From NCBI GenBank assembly GCA_035275625.1, contig DATEMK010000120.1:1-9334 (forward strand): a stretch of 9,334 nt of DNA, given 5' to 3'. Below are positions 1-5,944 of this stretch, piece by piece (the stretch's first letter is position 1; every line of letters begins with the position of its first letter). This DNA is from DATEMK01 sp035275625. GTDB taxonomy: Bacteria > Bacteroidota > Bacteroidia > AKYH767-A > OLB10. The position numbers and the translations under genes are program-made. Under the pieces are notes generated by a model. That model was not told the origin of the DNA. It ran no database searches and worked only from the letters and a program-made list of their open reading frames with translations.

Positions 1-1002
1 CTAAAAAAAGCATTTTCAGTTTTCAATGTTGGTGATACAGTTAACTGGTTTGAATCACGAGGAGTAAAACTGAAAACAGAACCGGACAACAGGATGTTCC
101 CGGTTACAAATAATTCACAAACCATAATTGATTGCCTTGTAAGAGAAGCTGGTAGAACGGGAATAAAAGTCAAGCTAAATTCTTTTATTAAATCAATTAA
201 CCAGGCGGAAGACGGCTTTAGATTGAGATTTGAAGATGGAAGCGAAATCTATGTGAATAAGGTTATTGTTGCCACAGGAGGATCGTCTAAAAAAGAAGGT
301 TTTGGCTGGCTTGCTGAATTAAACCACACCATTGAAGCGCCTGTTCCATCCTTATTTACATTTAATGTTCCGAACAATCCTGCTACTGAACTGATGGGTG
401 TTTCAGTTGAAAATGCAACGGTAAAAATTCAAAGTACAAAACTAAAACAAGACGGCCCTTTATTAATAACTCACTGGGGATTAAGCGGACCGGCTGTGCT
501 TAAGCTTTCTTCATGGGGTGCGAGGATATTGAATGAAATGAATTATCATTTCAAAGTAAATATCAGCTGGAACGGAGGGATGAATGAGCAGGAATTAAGA
601 ACAGAAATCGCAAAAGAATTTCATAACATAAAACGAAAGAAAATTTCCAATGCAAAGCCAATTGATATTCCCTCGAGGCTGTGGCTCTTTTTGATTCACA
701 AATGCAGGATAAATCCTCAATTGAACTGGGCGGATGTAAGCAAGGAAAACCTGAACAGGCTGATCAATGCGCTGACAAATGACGAATACGAAGTAAAGGG
801 AAAAACCACGTTTAAAGAAGAGTTTGTCACTTGCGGAGGCGTTAGTTTGCAGAATATTAACTTCAGTACAATGGAAAGCAACGTATGCCGTGGAATGTAC
901 TTTGCAGGAGAAGTTTTAGATATTGACGCAATTACAGGAGGGTTTAATTTTCAGGCTGCGTGGACAACAGGATTTATTGCCGGTAAATTGATGTCTCAAT
1001 GA
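1..1002 (+). CDS. HI0933-family (BaiN/RdsA-like) FAD-dependent oxidoreductase, 5' end outside window
   Basis: The frame is open from base 1, so this is a partial gene; the ATG at 94 is internal, because the 31 codons before it continue the family sequence (a WFESRG segment, then NRMFPVTN). About 333 residues are visible of a family that usually has about 400-420, so roughly the first 80, with the N-terminal dinucleotide-binding GxGxxG loop, are missing. Visible marks, numbered in the fragment: an ATGG segment at about 91-94 (second FAD-contact region), the family phrase THWGLSGPAVLKLS in the inserted domain, FVTCGGVSL, and the C-terminal FAD-binding block AGEVLDIDAITGGFNFQ near 302-318. Members are cytoplasmic flavoproteins of mostly unknown substrate; some gut relatives (BaiN) act in bile-acid dehydroxylation, but that role should not be carried over here. 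It ends 34 bp before the convergent end of the next gene. Family assignment is firm, substrate unknown. Confidence 0.93.
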   Translation, partial: LKKAFSVFNVGDTVNWFESRGVKLKTEPDNRMFPVTNNSQTIIDCLVREAGRTGIKVKLNSFIKSINQAEDGFRLRFEDGSEIYVNKVIVATGGSSKKEGFGWLAELNHTIEAPVPSLFTFNVPNNPATELMGVSVENATVKIQSTKLKQDGPLLITHWGLSGPAVLKLSSWGARILNEMNYHFKVNISWNGGMNEQELRTEIAKEFHNIKRKKISNAKPIDIPSRLWLFLIHKCRINPQLNWADVSKENLNRLINALTNDEYEVKGKTTFKEEFVTCGGVSLQNINFSTMESNVCRGMYFAGEVLDIDAITGGFNFQAAWTTGFIAGKLMSQ

Positions 1003-1036
1003 CTTATTTAAAGTTTTGGAAATAAAATGCAGTCTC

Positions 1037-1939
1037 TCATAAAATCCCGTTAAATTTTTCTTCGGTCTTCTGCACTTTACTTTTCTGTTTTTCTATCTCT
1101 GTATTTTTTTCCAATTGAAGCTTCATGCTTGTTTCAATATTCCGCTGTTCATCCTCCATGCGTGAATTCATTTTATCATTTTCTCTCGCCATACTTTCTT
1201 TGTCCTTATCCAGCTTCCTCTTATCGTTTTCTAAGTTTTTCAGATTTTTCTGAGACAGTTTTTCTTCTTCACCGCCTGATCCTTTCAACGTGCTCACCAT
1301 TCCTTTCTGCTTTATGATTTCATCTTCCTTTGCAGTTATCTGTTTGGCGACAGATTCAATATCGCGGTTATTGTTTTCAATGGTTCGTTTTGCCTCATTA
1401 ATATTTCGTTCAGATTTTTGTTTGGAATTAACCAGGTCTTCCAGTTGATTTTCCAGTTCCTTTTGTTTTCTTTTCTCGCTGTCAAGTTCTTTTTTCACAA
1501 AGTCTTTGTACTGCGTAACAGCAAATTCCTTCAGATATTTTTTTATAGCGGATGACTGATCTTCATTGTCCGCAGTCGAAACAAAGAGTGTGTCGTCAGG
1601 AGTAAAAAATGCTGTAATCTTAACTCCGTCATCTGCATCCTGCAGCTTTGCATAAATATTAAATGGCGTTGAAAAAATGTTTTTATTCACTGCACCTATT
1701 ATGAATAATTCCCCATCGGCTTCCTGTGCTCTTGATTTGCTGTCCTTTCTTATATAATGGCTAAAATCAGCTTTGACTTCCCGGAGCATTGCCTCCGGTA
1801 TTATCACGTCATATCCATTTTTCGTACCCTTGCTCATTTCCTTTATCACTTCGTTTACAACAATTTTTTGCTGTGCGGAACTAATAAAAGGCAGAAGCGC
1901 GCATATTATAAAAATTTTCAGAGGTGTTTTTGTATTCAT
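1037..1939 (-). CDS. Exported coiled-coil protein of unknown function
   Basis: This 300-residue protein starts with a clear Sec signal peptide: a lysine pair, the hydrophobic stretch IFIICALLPFIS, and a likely signal peptidase I site after SSA at about residue 22. No lipobox is present, so the product is expected to be soluble in the periplasm or outside the cell. Residues 28-142 form a compact domain (with NGYDVIIPEA near 41-50) that resembles hypothetical Bacteroidota proteins I cannot tie to a named function. Residues about 143-297 are very rich in K, E, Q, N and D with heptad-like spacing and almost no proline, a long coiled coil broken by an SGG hinge at 221-223. No catalytic motif is seen. 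The gene lies 107 bp downstream of the JmjC-like gene on the same strand, so it may be co-transcribed or have its own promoter. The start is chosen because it gives the signal peptide directly; no Shine-Dalgarno is present. Confidence 0.88.
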   Translation of the reverse strand: MNTKTPLKIFIICALLPFISSAQQKIVVNEVIKEMSKGTKNGYDVIIPEAMLREVKADFSHYIRKDSKSRAQEADGELFIIGAVNKNIFSTPFNIYAKLQDADDGVKITAFFTPDDTLFVSTADNEDQSSAIKKYLKEFAVTQYKDFVKKELDSEKRKQKELENQLEDLVNSKQKSERNINEAKRTIENNNRDIESVAKQITAKEDEIIKQKGMVSTLKGSGGEEEKLSQKNLKNLENDKRKLDKDKESMARENDKMNSRMEDEQRNIETSMKLQLEKNTEIEKQKSKVQKTEEKFNGIL

Positions 1940-2046
1940 GACTTTGGTTGTTTAAGCAATATTAAAAAAAAGCTTTTGAAAAAACTAAAACTCCTGAAAT
2001 ATTTAAGACTTTAGAAAAAAAGGATGAAACAACCTGGCTGACGAAT

Positions 2047-2901
2047 TTATTTACCGCCCATCATTTCACTAACTGACATCAGTTTTCCTGCACTGAGAAG
2101 ATAGGTCTTAAAAACAGCGCTTTTTAATTTGTTGCCATTAGCTGCCATCTGAACAAAATCATTTACATAATCATTCCATTTATTCCGGTTCATGCTGTTA
2201 ATGGAAACTGCAATAGATAAAGAAAGAATCCGTGTGGTATGCCACCATCCGCTCGGTATGTAAATGGTTTCGCCTTCTTTTACCAGCACCATGGTTGGTT
2301 TTACCTCTTTAAAAAGCGGGTATTTGGTATAATCAGGATTAAAAAAGCTCACAGGTGATTTGTTAGAGTAAGCGCCTTCCACGTATAAATATTTCGTCTG
2401 ATCAGGCGGGATAAAATAAAATTCCTTGTCACCTCTTATCTGGGTCACAAATGTGTGCATGTGAAATCCGTCATAATGCAATACTGGAAAACAGGTTCCT
2501 TTTCCGCCAATGAGCAGTTCCACAATCCCTTCACGCTGTCCCCATTTTCGTGGAATGAGCTTGCTTTTTAAACGATCGGGCAACGAATACTGAAAATAGG
2601 GAACAAGGTCAGGCATCAGCTCAGGAAAAACATCAGGGATATTTACTTCATTCAGGTAAGGAGAAGGATTTTCGGCTGATGATGCAATTACTATGTCCAT
2701 ATAATCTTTCATCAAATACTGCTTACCGCCAACTTTCACATTGCGCGTGGCAAAGGTGTGTTTAAAAAATTCTGCACTCCATTCAGTATGTGCTTTCCAT
2801 TGCTTGGTCGCATCTTTAATAACCACCGGCTTGCAATGGTTATAATATTCGTTTGCGAAATCTTTTCTTGAAAGATGTTCTCTTTTGTCAACACTATCCA
2901 T
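2047..2901 (-). CDS. JmjC / cupin_8 2-oxoglutarate-Fe(II) oxygenase, FIH-like
   Basis: The 284-residue product has the full metal site of a JmjC-type dioxygenase: H142-Y-D144 and H221 in the phrase IPSGWWHTT, with 79 residues between first and last histidine. K159 in QIRGDKEFYFIPPDQ sits where human FIH has the 2-oxoglutarate-binding lysine (K214). FIH-like wording continues with FNPDYTKYPLF, close to the NPDYERFPNF segment of FIH, and the start (CKPVVIKDATKQW) is the usual cupin_8 N-terminus. Such enzymes hydroxylate protein side chains or small molecules using O2 and 2-oxoglutarate; the substrate here is not shown by the sequence. There is no signal peptide, so it should be cytoplasmic. It begins 47 bp after the glycosyltransferase stop on the same strand, suggesting a shared transcript. 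The fold and cofactor chemistry are well supported; asparaginyl hydroxylation is only a family-level guess. Confidence 0.92.
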   Translation of the reverse strand: MDSVDKREHLSRKDFANEYYNHCKPVVIKDATKQWKAHTEWSAEFFKHTFATRNVKVGGKQYLMKDYMDIVIASSAENPSPYLNEVNIPDVFPELMPDLVPYFQYSLPDRLKSKLIPRKWGQREGIVELLIGGKGTCFPVLHYDGFHMHTFVTQIRGDKEFYFIPPDQTKYLYVEGAYSNKSPVSFFNPDYTKYPLFKEVKPTMVLVKEGETIYIPSGWWHTTRILSLSIAVSINSMNRNKWNDYVNDFVQMAANGNKLKSAVFKTYLLSAGKLMSVSEMMGGK

Positions 2902-2948
2902 GAGGAAACTTTTTTTACTGATATACGGAAAAGCAAAATTAAAGTTTT

Positions 2949-4124
2949 TCAGGCAGTCTGAAGGTCATTCACGATGCTTTTGTAAAGATTTACATATTGC
3001 TTGGCTACTTCATTCATCGAAAAGTTTTTTCTTACCGCATCATACCCATTCATGCCTTTTGCATGACGTTCGCCTGAAGAGGTATGATGAATTTCGCGGA
3101 GAGCCTCGGCAATATCATCCACATCAAGCGTGCTTACCCATCCGCAATTATTTTCAATTACAAAATCACAAAGATTTACTTTATCAGAAATATACACAGG
3201 TAAAGCGATGGATAAAGCCTCGGAAACAACCAGCCCGAAATTTTCCTGGTGGCTGGTCAGGACAAGGCAATGGTATTCTTTCAATTTTTCATCGCGATGT
3301 TCCGGGGAGAGATTTCCGCGAAAAGAAACAGTTGTATTTAAAAAATTAGAGGCAATGATATTTTCAAGATCCTTTTTACAATTATCATCATCACTGCCAT
3401 ATATGTCAAGGCGGATGTTCTGACTTACATTTTTATCAAGCATTGCCAGGCCTTTAATTAAAAGATCAATTCCTTTTTTCCGGTTAATCCGTCCGAGAAA
3501 AATAAGCTTTAGTATTCCGTTAGGGGCAGGTTTCTGACGCAATTCCATTTCAGGAAATTCAAATCCGAGTGGAATAATCTTATACCTGACAGGCATCCGG
3601 ATAATCGAAGATTTTAATTCATTTGAAGTAGTAAACTGAACTGCTTTCGCAGACGCCAGCAGCTTATCATCAAATAAAAGGCGGTGAATTTTTTTCATCC
3701 AGCCCGACCGTGTCAGGCTGTATGTGTCCAGCATTCCATGCGGAGTTACGATGTAGGGAATATTATTTTTAAAAGCGAACTGCATCCCTTTTTTCGAAAA
3801 AGCATTGAACAAAGTATGCACATGGATCAGGTCAACGCTCAAAAACTTGTTAATATAGCTATCAAGAAAGTTTGATTCAAAATATGCTTTTCCAAGAGTA
3901 TTTGAAGAAACGGGCAGATAATGAACTGTAACACCATCCATATCTTTAACAACAGGTTCCTGTGAGTTGTATAATGGCTTGGTTCCGTTGAGGTTAAGTG
4001 TAAGGACATCAATTTTTAAATTATGATGTTTTACGAGGTATTCAGCCTGTTCAGAAATACATCTTGGCGGACCGCCATAAAACCATGACGGCTTGTAATA
4101 TGGAGTTACATAAAGGATGTTCAT
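2949..4124 (-). CDS. GT-B glycosyltransferase, family 4 (GT4)
   Basis: The 391-residue protein is a complete two-domain GT-B enzyme that retains the anomeric configuration and transfers sugar from a nucleotide-sugar donor. The N-terminal acceptor domain opens with NILYVTPYYKP and a glycine loop YGGPPR (16-21), and carries LIHVHTLF and VTPHGMLD. The C-terminal donor domain begins near residue 204 with LKLIFLGRINRKKGIDLLI, where R212 and K216/K217 are the usual phosphate-contacting residues, and has the family's EX7E motif at E294-E302 (ENFGLVVSE). There is no signal or membrane helix, so it acts in the cytoplasm or at the inner face of the membrane. Enzymes of this kind commonly build surface polysaccharide or glycolipid, but no other polysaccharide gene is in the window, so donor and acceptor are unknown. 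It is the first gene of a minus-strand set and has its own predicted promoter and a hairpin leader upstream. Confidence 0.95.
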   Translation of the reverse strand: MNILYVTPYYKPSWFYGGPPRCISEQAEYLVKHHNLKIDVLTLNLNGTKPLYNSQEPVVKDMDGVTVHYLPVSSNTLGKAYFESNFLDSYINKFLSVDLIHVHTLFNAFSKKGMQFAFKNNIPYIVTPHGMLDTYSLTRSGWMKKIHRLLFDDKLLASAKAVQFTTSNELKSSIIRMPVRYKIIPLGFEFPEMELRQKPAPNGILKLIFLGRINRKKGIDLLIKGLAMLDKNVSQNIRLDIYGSDDDNCKKDLENIIASNFLNTTVSFRGNLSPEHRDEKLKEYHCLVLTSHQENFGLVVSEALSIALPVYISDKVNLCDFVIENNCGWVSTLDVDDIAEALREIHHTSSGERHAKGMNGYDAVRKNFSMNEVAKQYVNLYKSIVNDLQTA

Positions 4125-4134
4125 TAAACCGGGG

Positions 4135-4175
4135 GGAAGTAAATTTTTGAGAGAAAAATATCGGTGCTTACTTCC
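4135..4175 (-). promoter_or_regulatory. Inverted repeat in predicted 5' leader of the glycosyltransferase gene
   Basis: GGAAGTAA at 4135-4142 and TTACTTCC at 4168-4175 are perfect 8-bp complements separated by 25 bases. If transcription starts about 5-8 bases after the -7 box at 4188-4181, the stem would form at the very 5' end of the mRNA and end about 10 bases before the start codon at 4124, where it could influence ribosome access. It could equally be a protein-binding dyad or chance; no known riboswitch or leader is recognised. Confidence 0.35.
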
Positions 4176-4180
4176 TGCTT

Positions 4181-4188
4181 CAAAATTA
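4181..4188 (-). promoter_or_regulatory. Predicted -7 promoter box for the glycosyltransferase gene
   Basis: Read on the minus strand this is TAATTTTG, a perfect match to the Bacteroidota sigma-factor -7 consensus TAnnTTTG, 57 bp before the start codon. No convincing TTG-type -33 element is seen at the usual distance upstream, so the call rests on the -7 box and its position. Predicted transcription start is near 4173-4176. Confidence 0.45.
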
Positions 4189-4247
4189 AGAGATTAATGA
4201 AATCCAGATAAATATATTCAGCGTATGTATGGTTAAATTGGGTAAAC

Positions 4248-4290
4248 GTACGGATTTGAATGGGAAGGGGTTTCCAAATACGATCTGTAC
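4248..4290. promoter_or_regulatory. Imperfect dyad upstream of the msrA promoter
   Basis: Three nested complementary pairs share one centre near 4269: GTAC 4248-4251 with 4287-4290, ATTT 4254-4257 with AAAT 4276-4279, and GGAA 4263-4266 with TTCC 4272-4275, with unpaired bases between them. It ends about 26 bp before the -7 box of msrA, a plausible place for an operator. The sequence GTACGG also occurs as a direct repeat at both ends. No known regulator site is recognised and the symmetry is weak. Confidence 0.25.
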
Positions 4291-4316
4291 GGCAATCTAT
4301 CGTTGATTTATTACGT

Positions 4317-4324
4317 TAATTTTG
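4317..4324 (+). promoter_or_regulatory. Predicted -7 promoter box for msrA
   Basis: TAATTTTG matches the Bacteroidota -7 consensus TAnnTTTG at every fixed base and lies 10 bp before the msrA start codon at 4335. Transcription would begin at about 4329-4332, giving an almost leaderless mRNA if the first ATG is used, or a leader of about 10 bases if the second ATG at 4341 is used. A -33 TTG is not found at the usual 19-21 bp spacing (the nearest, 4303-4305, is too close). Confidence 0.5.
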
Positions 4325-4334
4325 CATTATCAAA

Positions 4335-5015
4335 ATGAATATGAGGACTAAATTTGTAAAAATATTTGTAAATGTTTTAATATGCAGCGCATTCACATCG
4401 TGTGGTCAGAATCCGCCACCAATTAAAAATTCTAAAACAATGAATATGGATGATAAAATAATGAACAACGGAGGATCAGATACTGCAACCTTTGCAAACG
4501 GTTGCTTCTGGTGTACAGAAGCCATTTTCCAGGACCTGGAAGGTGTGGAAAAAGTAACTTCAGGATATACGGGCGGATCAGTTAAAAATCCCAGCTACCG
4601 TGAAGTATGTACAGGAGAAACAGGTCATGCTGAATGTTTGCAGATCATTTTTGATCCCAAAAAAATATCCTTCGGAGAATTGCTCGAAGTTTTCTGGAAA
4701 ACTCATGACCCTACCACCTTAAACCGCCAGGGAAATGATTCCGGCACGCAATACCGGTCTGCCATATTTTATCACAACGAAAATCAAAAGGAGTTTGCAG
4801 AAAAGTACAAGAAGGAACTGAATGCTTCAGGGGCTTATAACGATCCGGTTGTAACCGAAATTACACCCTTCCATGTTTTTTACCCTGCTGAAGATTATCA
4901 CCAGCAATATTTCAATCTTCACGGAAGTGAGCCTTATTGTAATTACGTGATTCAGCCCAAAGTCGAAAAATTCAGAAAAGTTTTTAAAGACAAGCTAAAG
5001 ACGGGAGTACATTAA
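4335..5015 (+). CDS. msrA: Peptide methionine-S-sulfoxide reductase MsrA, probable lipoprotein
   Basis: MsrA reduces the S epimer of methionine sulfoxide in proteins or free methionine. The catalytic signature GCFWCTEA lies at residues 56-63, with nucleophile C57; further family marks are GYTGG (77-81), TGETGHAE (93-100), the GNDSGTQYRS block with D135 and Y140, and EPYCNYVIQPK near the end. The catalytic domain fills about 50-217, the usual size for a single-domain MsrA; no MsrB domain or msrB gene is visible. The first 23 residues are a charged start, a hydrophobic stretch (IFVNVLICSAF) and a lipobox-like TSC with C23, followed by a flexible Asn/Pro-rich linker, so it is probably a lipid-anchored envelope protein that repairs exported proteins. 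It would need reducing power delivered across the membrane; C60 and C202 are candidates for resolving cysteines. An alternative start at 4341 also keeps the signal sequence. Confidence 0.96.
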   Translation: MNMRTKFVKIFVNVLICSAFTSCGQNPPPIKNSKTMNMDDKIMNNGGSDTATFANGCFWCTEAIFQDLEGVEKVTSGYTGGSVKNPSYREVCTGETGHAECLQIIFDPKKISFGELLEVFWKTHDPTTLNRQGNDSGTQYRSAIFYHNENQKEFAEKYKKELNASGAYNDPVVTEITPFHVFYPAEDYHQQYFNLHGSEPYCNYVIQPKVEKFRKVFKDKLKTGVH

Positions 5016-5022
5016 GAGTTTA

Positions 5023-5065
5023 AAGTTTAAAGTTATTCTTATCTGAACCTTTAGACTTTAAACTT
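5023..5065. terminator. Inverted repeat between convergent genes, possible bidirectional terminator
   Basis: AAGTTTAAAGT at 5023-5033 and ACTTTAAACTT at 5055-5065 are perfect 11-bp complements around a 21-base loop. The stem starts 8 bases after the msrA stop and touches the last base of the convergent DUF2007-like gene, the right place to end transcription from both sides. It is AT-rich and has no long T run, so it is not a textbook intrinsic terminator. The left arm is part of a short repeat of the unit TTTAAAG. Confidence 0.45.
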
Positions 5066-5286
5066 CATACCCTCTCATCCTCCGAAATCATCTTCAGCGC
5101 CTTGTCCAGATCCTTCAGGTAAACCCTCAGATCAATATTGCGCTTTTCAGCAGTTTTAGCCGGAACCGCACCCTTTTGGTTATTCACAAAGCAGGTAATG
5201 CCCTCGGTTTCTAATTTCTTTTTAATGATGGTAGCTTCTGCCGCATCATTCAATGACAATAAAGTAATCGTTTCTTCTTTGGTCAT
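5065..5286 (-). CDS. Small DUF2007-like protein (putative signal-transducing protein)
   Basis: From the ATG at 5286 the product is 73 residues and begins MTKEETITLLSLNDAAEATI. That layout, with a strand, then a helix holding AEATIIKKKLETEGI, then CFVNNQKG, a strand DLRVYL and a last helix, is typical of the small DUF2007 (PF09413) proteins found in Bacteroidota. The function of the family is not established; the name signal-transducing protein is a database label. No signal peptide or membrane segment is present. A longer in-frame start at 5331 would add MYANKVNFTLSNSKP, which does not resemble the family start, so the shorter one is preferred. It is convergent with msrA and divergent from the DinB-like gene. 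Family assignment is by pattern only and is moderately sure. Confidence 0.75.
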   Translation of the reverse strand: MTKEETITLLSLNDAAEATIIKKKLETEGITCFVNNQKGAVPAKTAEKRNIDLRVYLKDLDKALKMISEDERV

Positions 5287-5369
5287 TGGTTTGGAATTTG
5301 AAAGGGTAAAATTAACTTTGTTTGCATACAAGCATGGCAGATTGTTGAAAAGTTTTCGGTTTTTGATTT

Positions 5370-5382
5370 AAGTTATTAACTT
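5370..5382. promoter_or_regulatory. 13-bp palindrome in a divergent intergenic region
   Basis: AAGTTA-T-TAACTT is a perfect palindrome with one central base. It lies in the 181 bp between the divergent starts at 5286 (minus) and 5468 (plus), so it could be an operator shared by both genes. The surrounding DNA is very AT-rich, where short palindromes arise readily, and no regulator gene is adjacent. No strong -7/-33 pair was found for either gene. Confidence 0.25.
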
Positions 5383-5467
5383 TATCAAAACTTCAGATAT
5401 TTGCTTTTTTTCTTTAAACCCTCAAATAAAGGCTGTTTAAATGAATCAGCATTAATGTATTTTAAAA

Positions 5468-5935
5468 ATGAAAGACCAAATAATCGAAACCTGGTTTATT
5501 AACAATCGCATCAATCTTTACCTCATTAAGGCAATCAGCAACCAGGGGATGAACTGCACTTTGTCAACAAGGGGAGGAAGAACAGTTGCTCAACAGTTTG
5601 CTCACCTGCATAATGTAAGGATGCGCTGGCTGGAGGTACTCGCAAAAGATTTATCCGAGGGATTAAAAAAGATTGAGAAGGAAGATGCCCATGACAAGAA
5701 TCTTTTGAAAAAATCATTGGAAACATCAGGCAATGCCATTGCAGATTTATTTAAACGCGGAATTGAAAATGATGGCAGGATGAAAGGATTCAGGCGTGGA
5801 GTGGTTCCCCTGATGGGTTATTTTATCGCTCATGATGCACATCATCGCGGAAGCATTTTGCTCACCTTAAAGCAATGCGGGCATAAAGTAGATCAGCAAA
5901 CACAGTATGGAATTTGGGAATGGGATAAAATGTAG
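5468..5935 (+). CDS. DinB/YfiT-like metal-binding four-helix-bundle protein
   Basis: The 155-residue length and layout fit the DinB superfamily, four-helix bundles that bind a divalent metal through three histidines. The candidates are H46 or H48 in QQFAHLHNVRMRWL (second helix) and H122 and H126 in the HxxxH phrase IAHDAHHRGSI (late helix), which is the most diagnostic motif of the family. The end, QQTQYGIWEWDKM, is also common in Bacteroidota members. Some relatives are thiol-dependent transferases using bacillithiol or mycothiol, and others have no known role; nothing here shows a substrate. There is no signal peptide, so it should be cytoplasmic. It is followed after only 9 bp by a methyltransferase gene, so the two are probably co-transcribed. 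No Shine-Dalgarno is present; the ATG is preceded by an A/T-rich stretch, as usual in this phylum. Confidence 0.88.
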   Translation: MKDQIIETWFINNRINLYLIKAISNQGMNCTLSTRGGRTVAQQFAHLHNVRMRWLEVLAKDLSEGLKKIEKEDAHDKNLLKKSLETSGNAIADLFKRGIENDGRMKGFRRGVVPLMGYFIAHDAHHRGSILLTLKQCGHKVDQQTQYGIWEWDKM

Positions 5936-5944
5936 CTTCGTCCC

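Noticed and set aside
1940..2046. Terminator from the AAAAGCTTTT palindrome and T run between the JmjC-like and coiled-coil genes
   Set aside because: The palindrome has no loop bases, so it cannot form a stable RNA hairpin of terminator type. The region is simply AT-rich; no clear promoter was found either.
2885..3423. Plus-strand open frames opposite the glycosyltransferase gene
   Set aside because: Their products are Cys/His/Arg-rich low-plausibility sequences opposite conserved GT4 motifs; antisense shadows.
5287..5331. Longer start for the DUF2007-like gene at 5331
   Set aside because: The extra 15 residues do not resemble the family start, and the stretch contains TTAATTTTA, close to a promoter -7 box, so it more likely lies in the leader.
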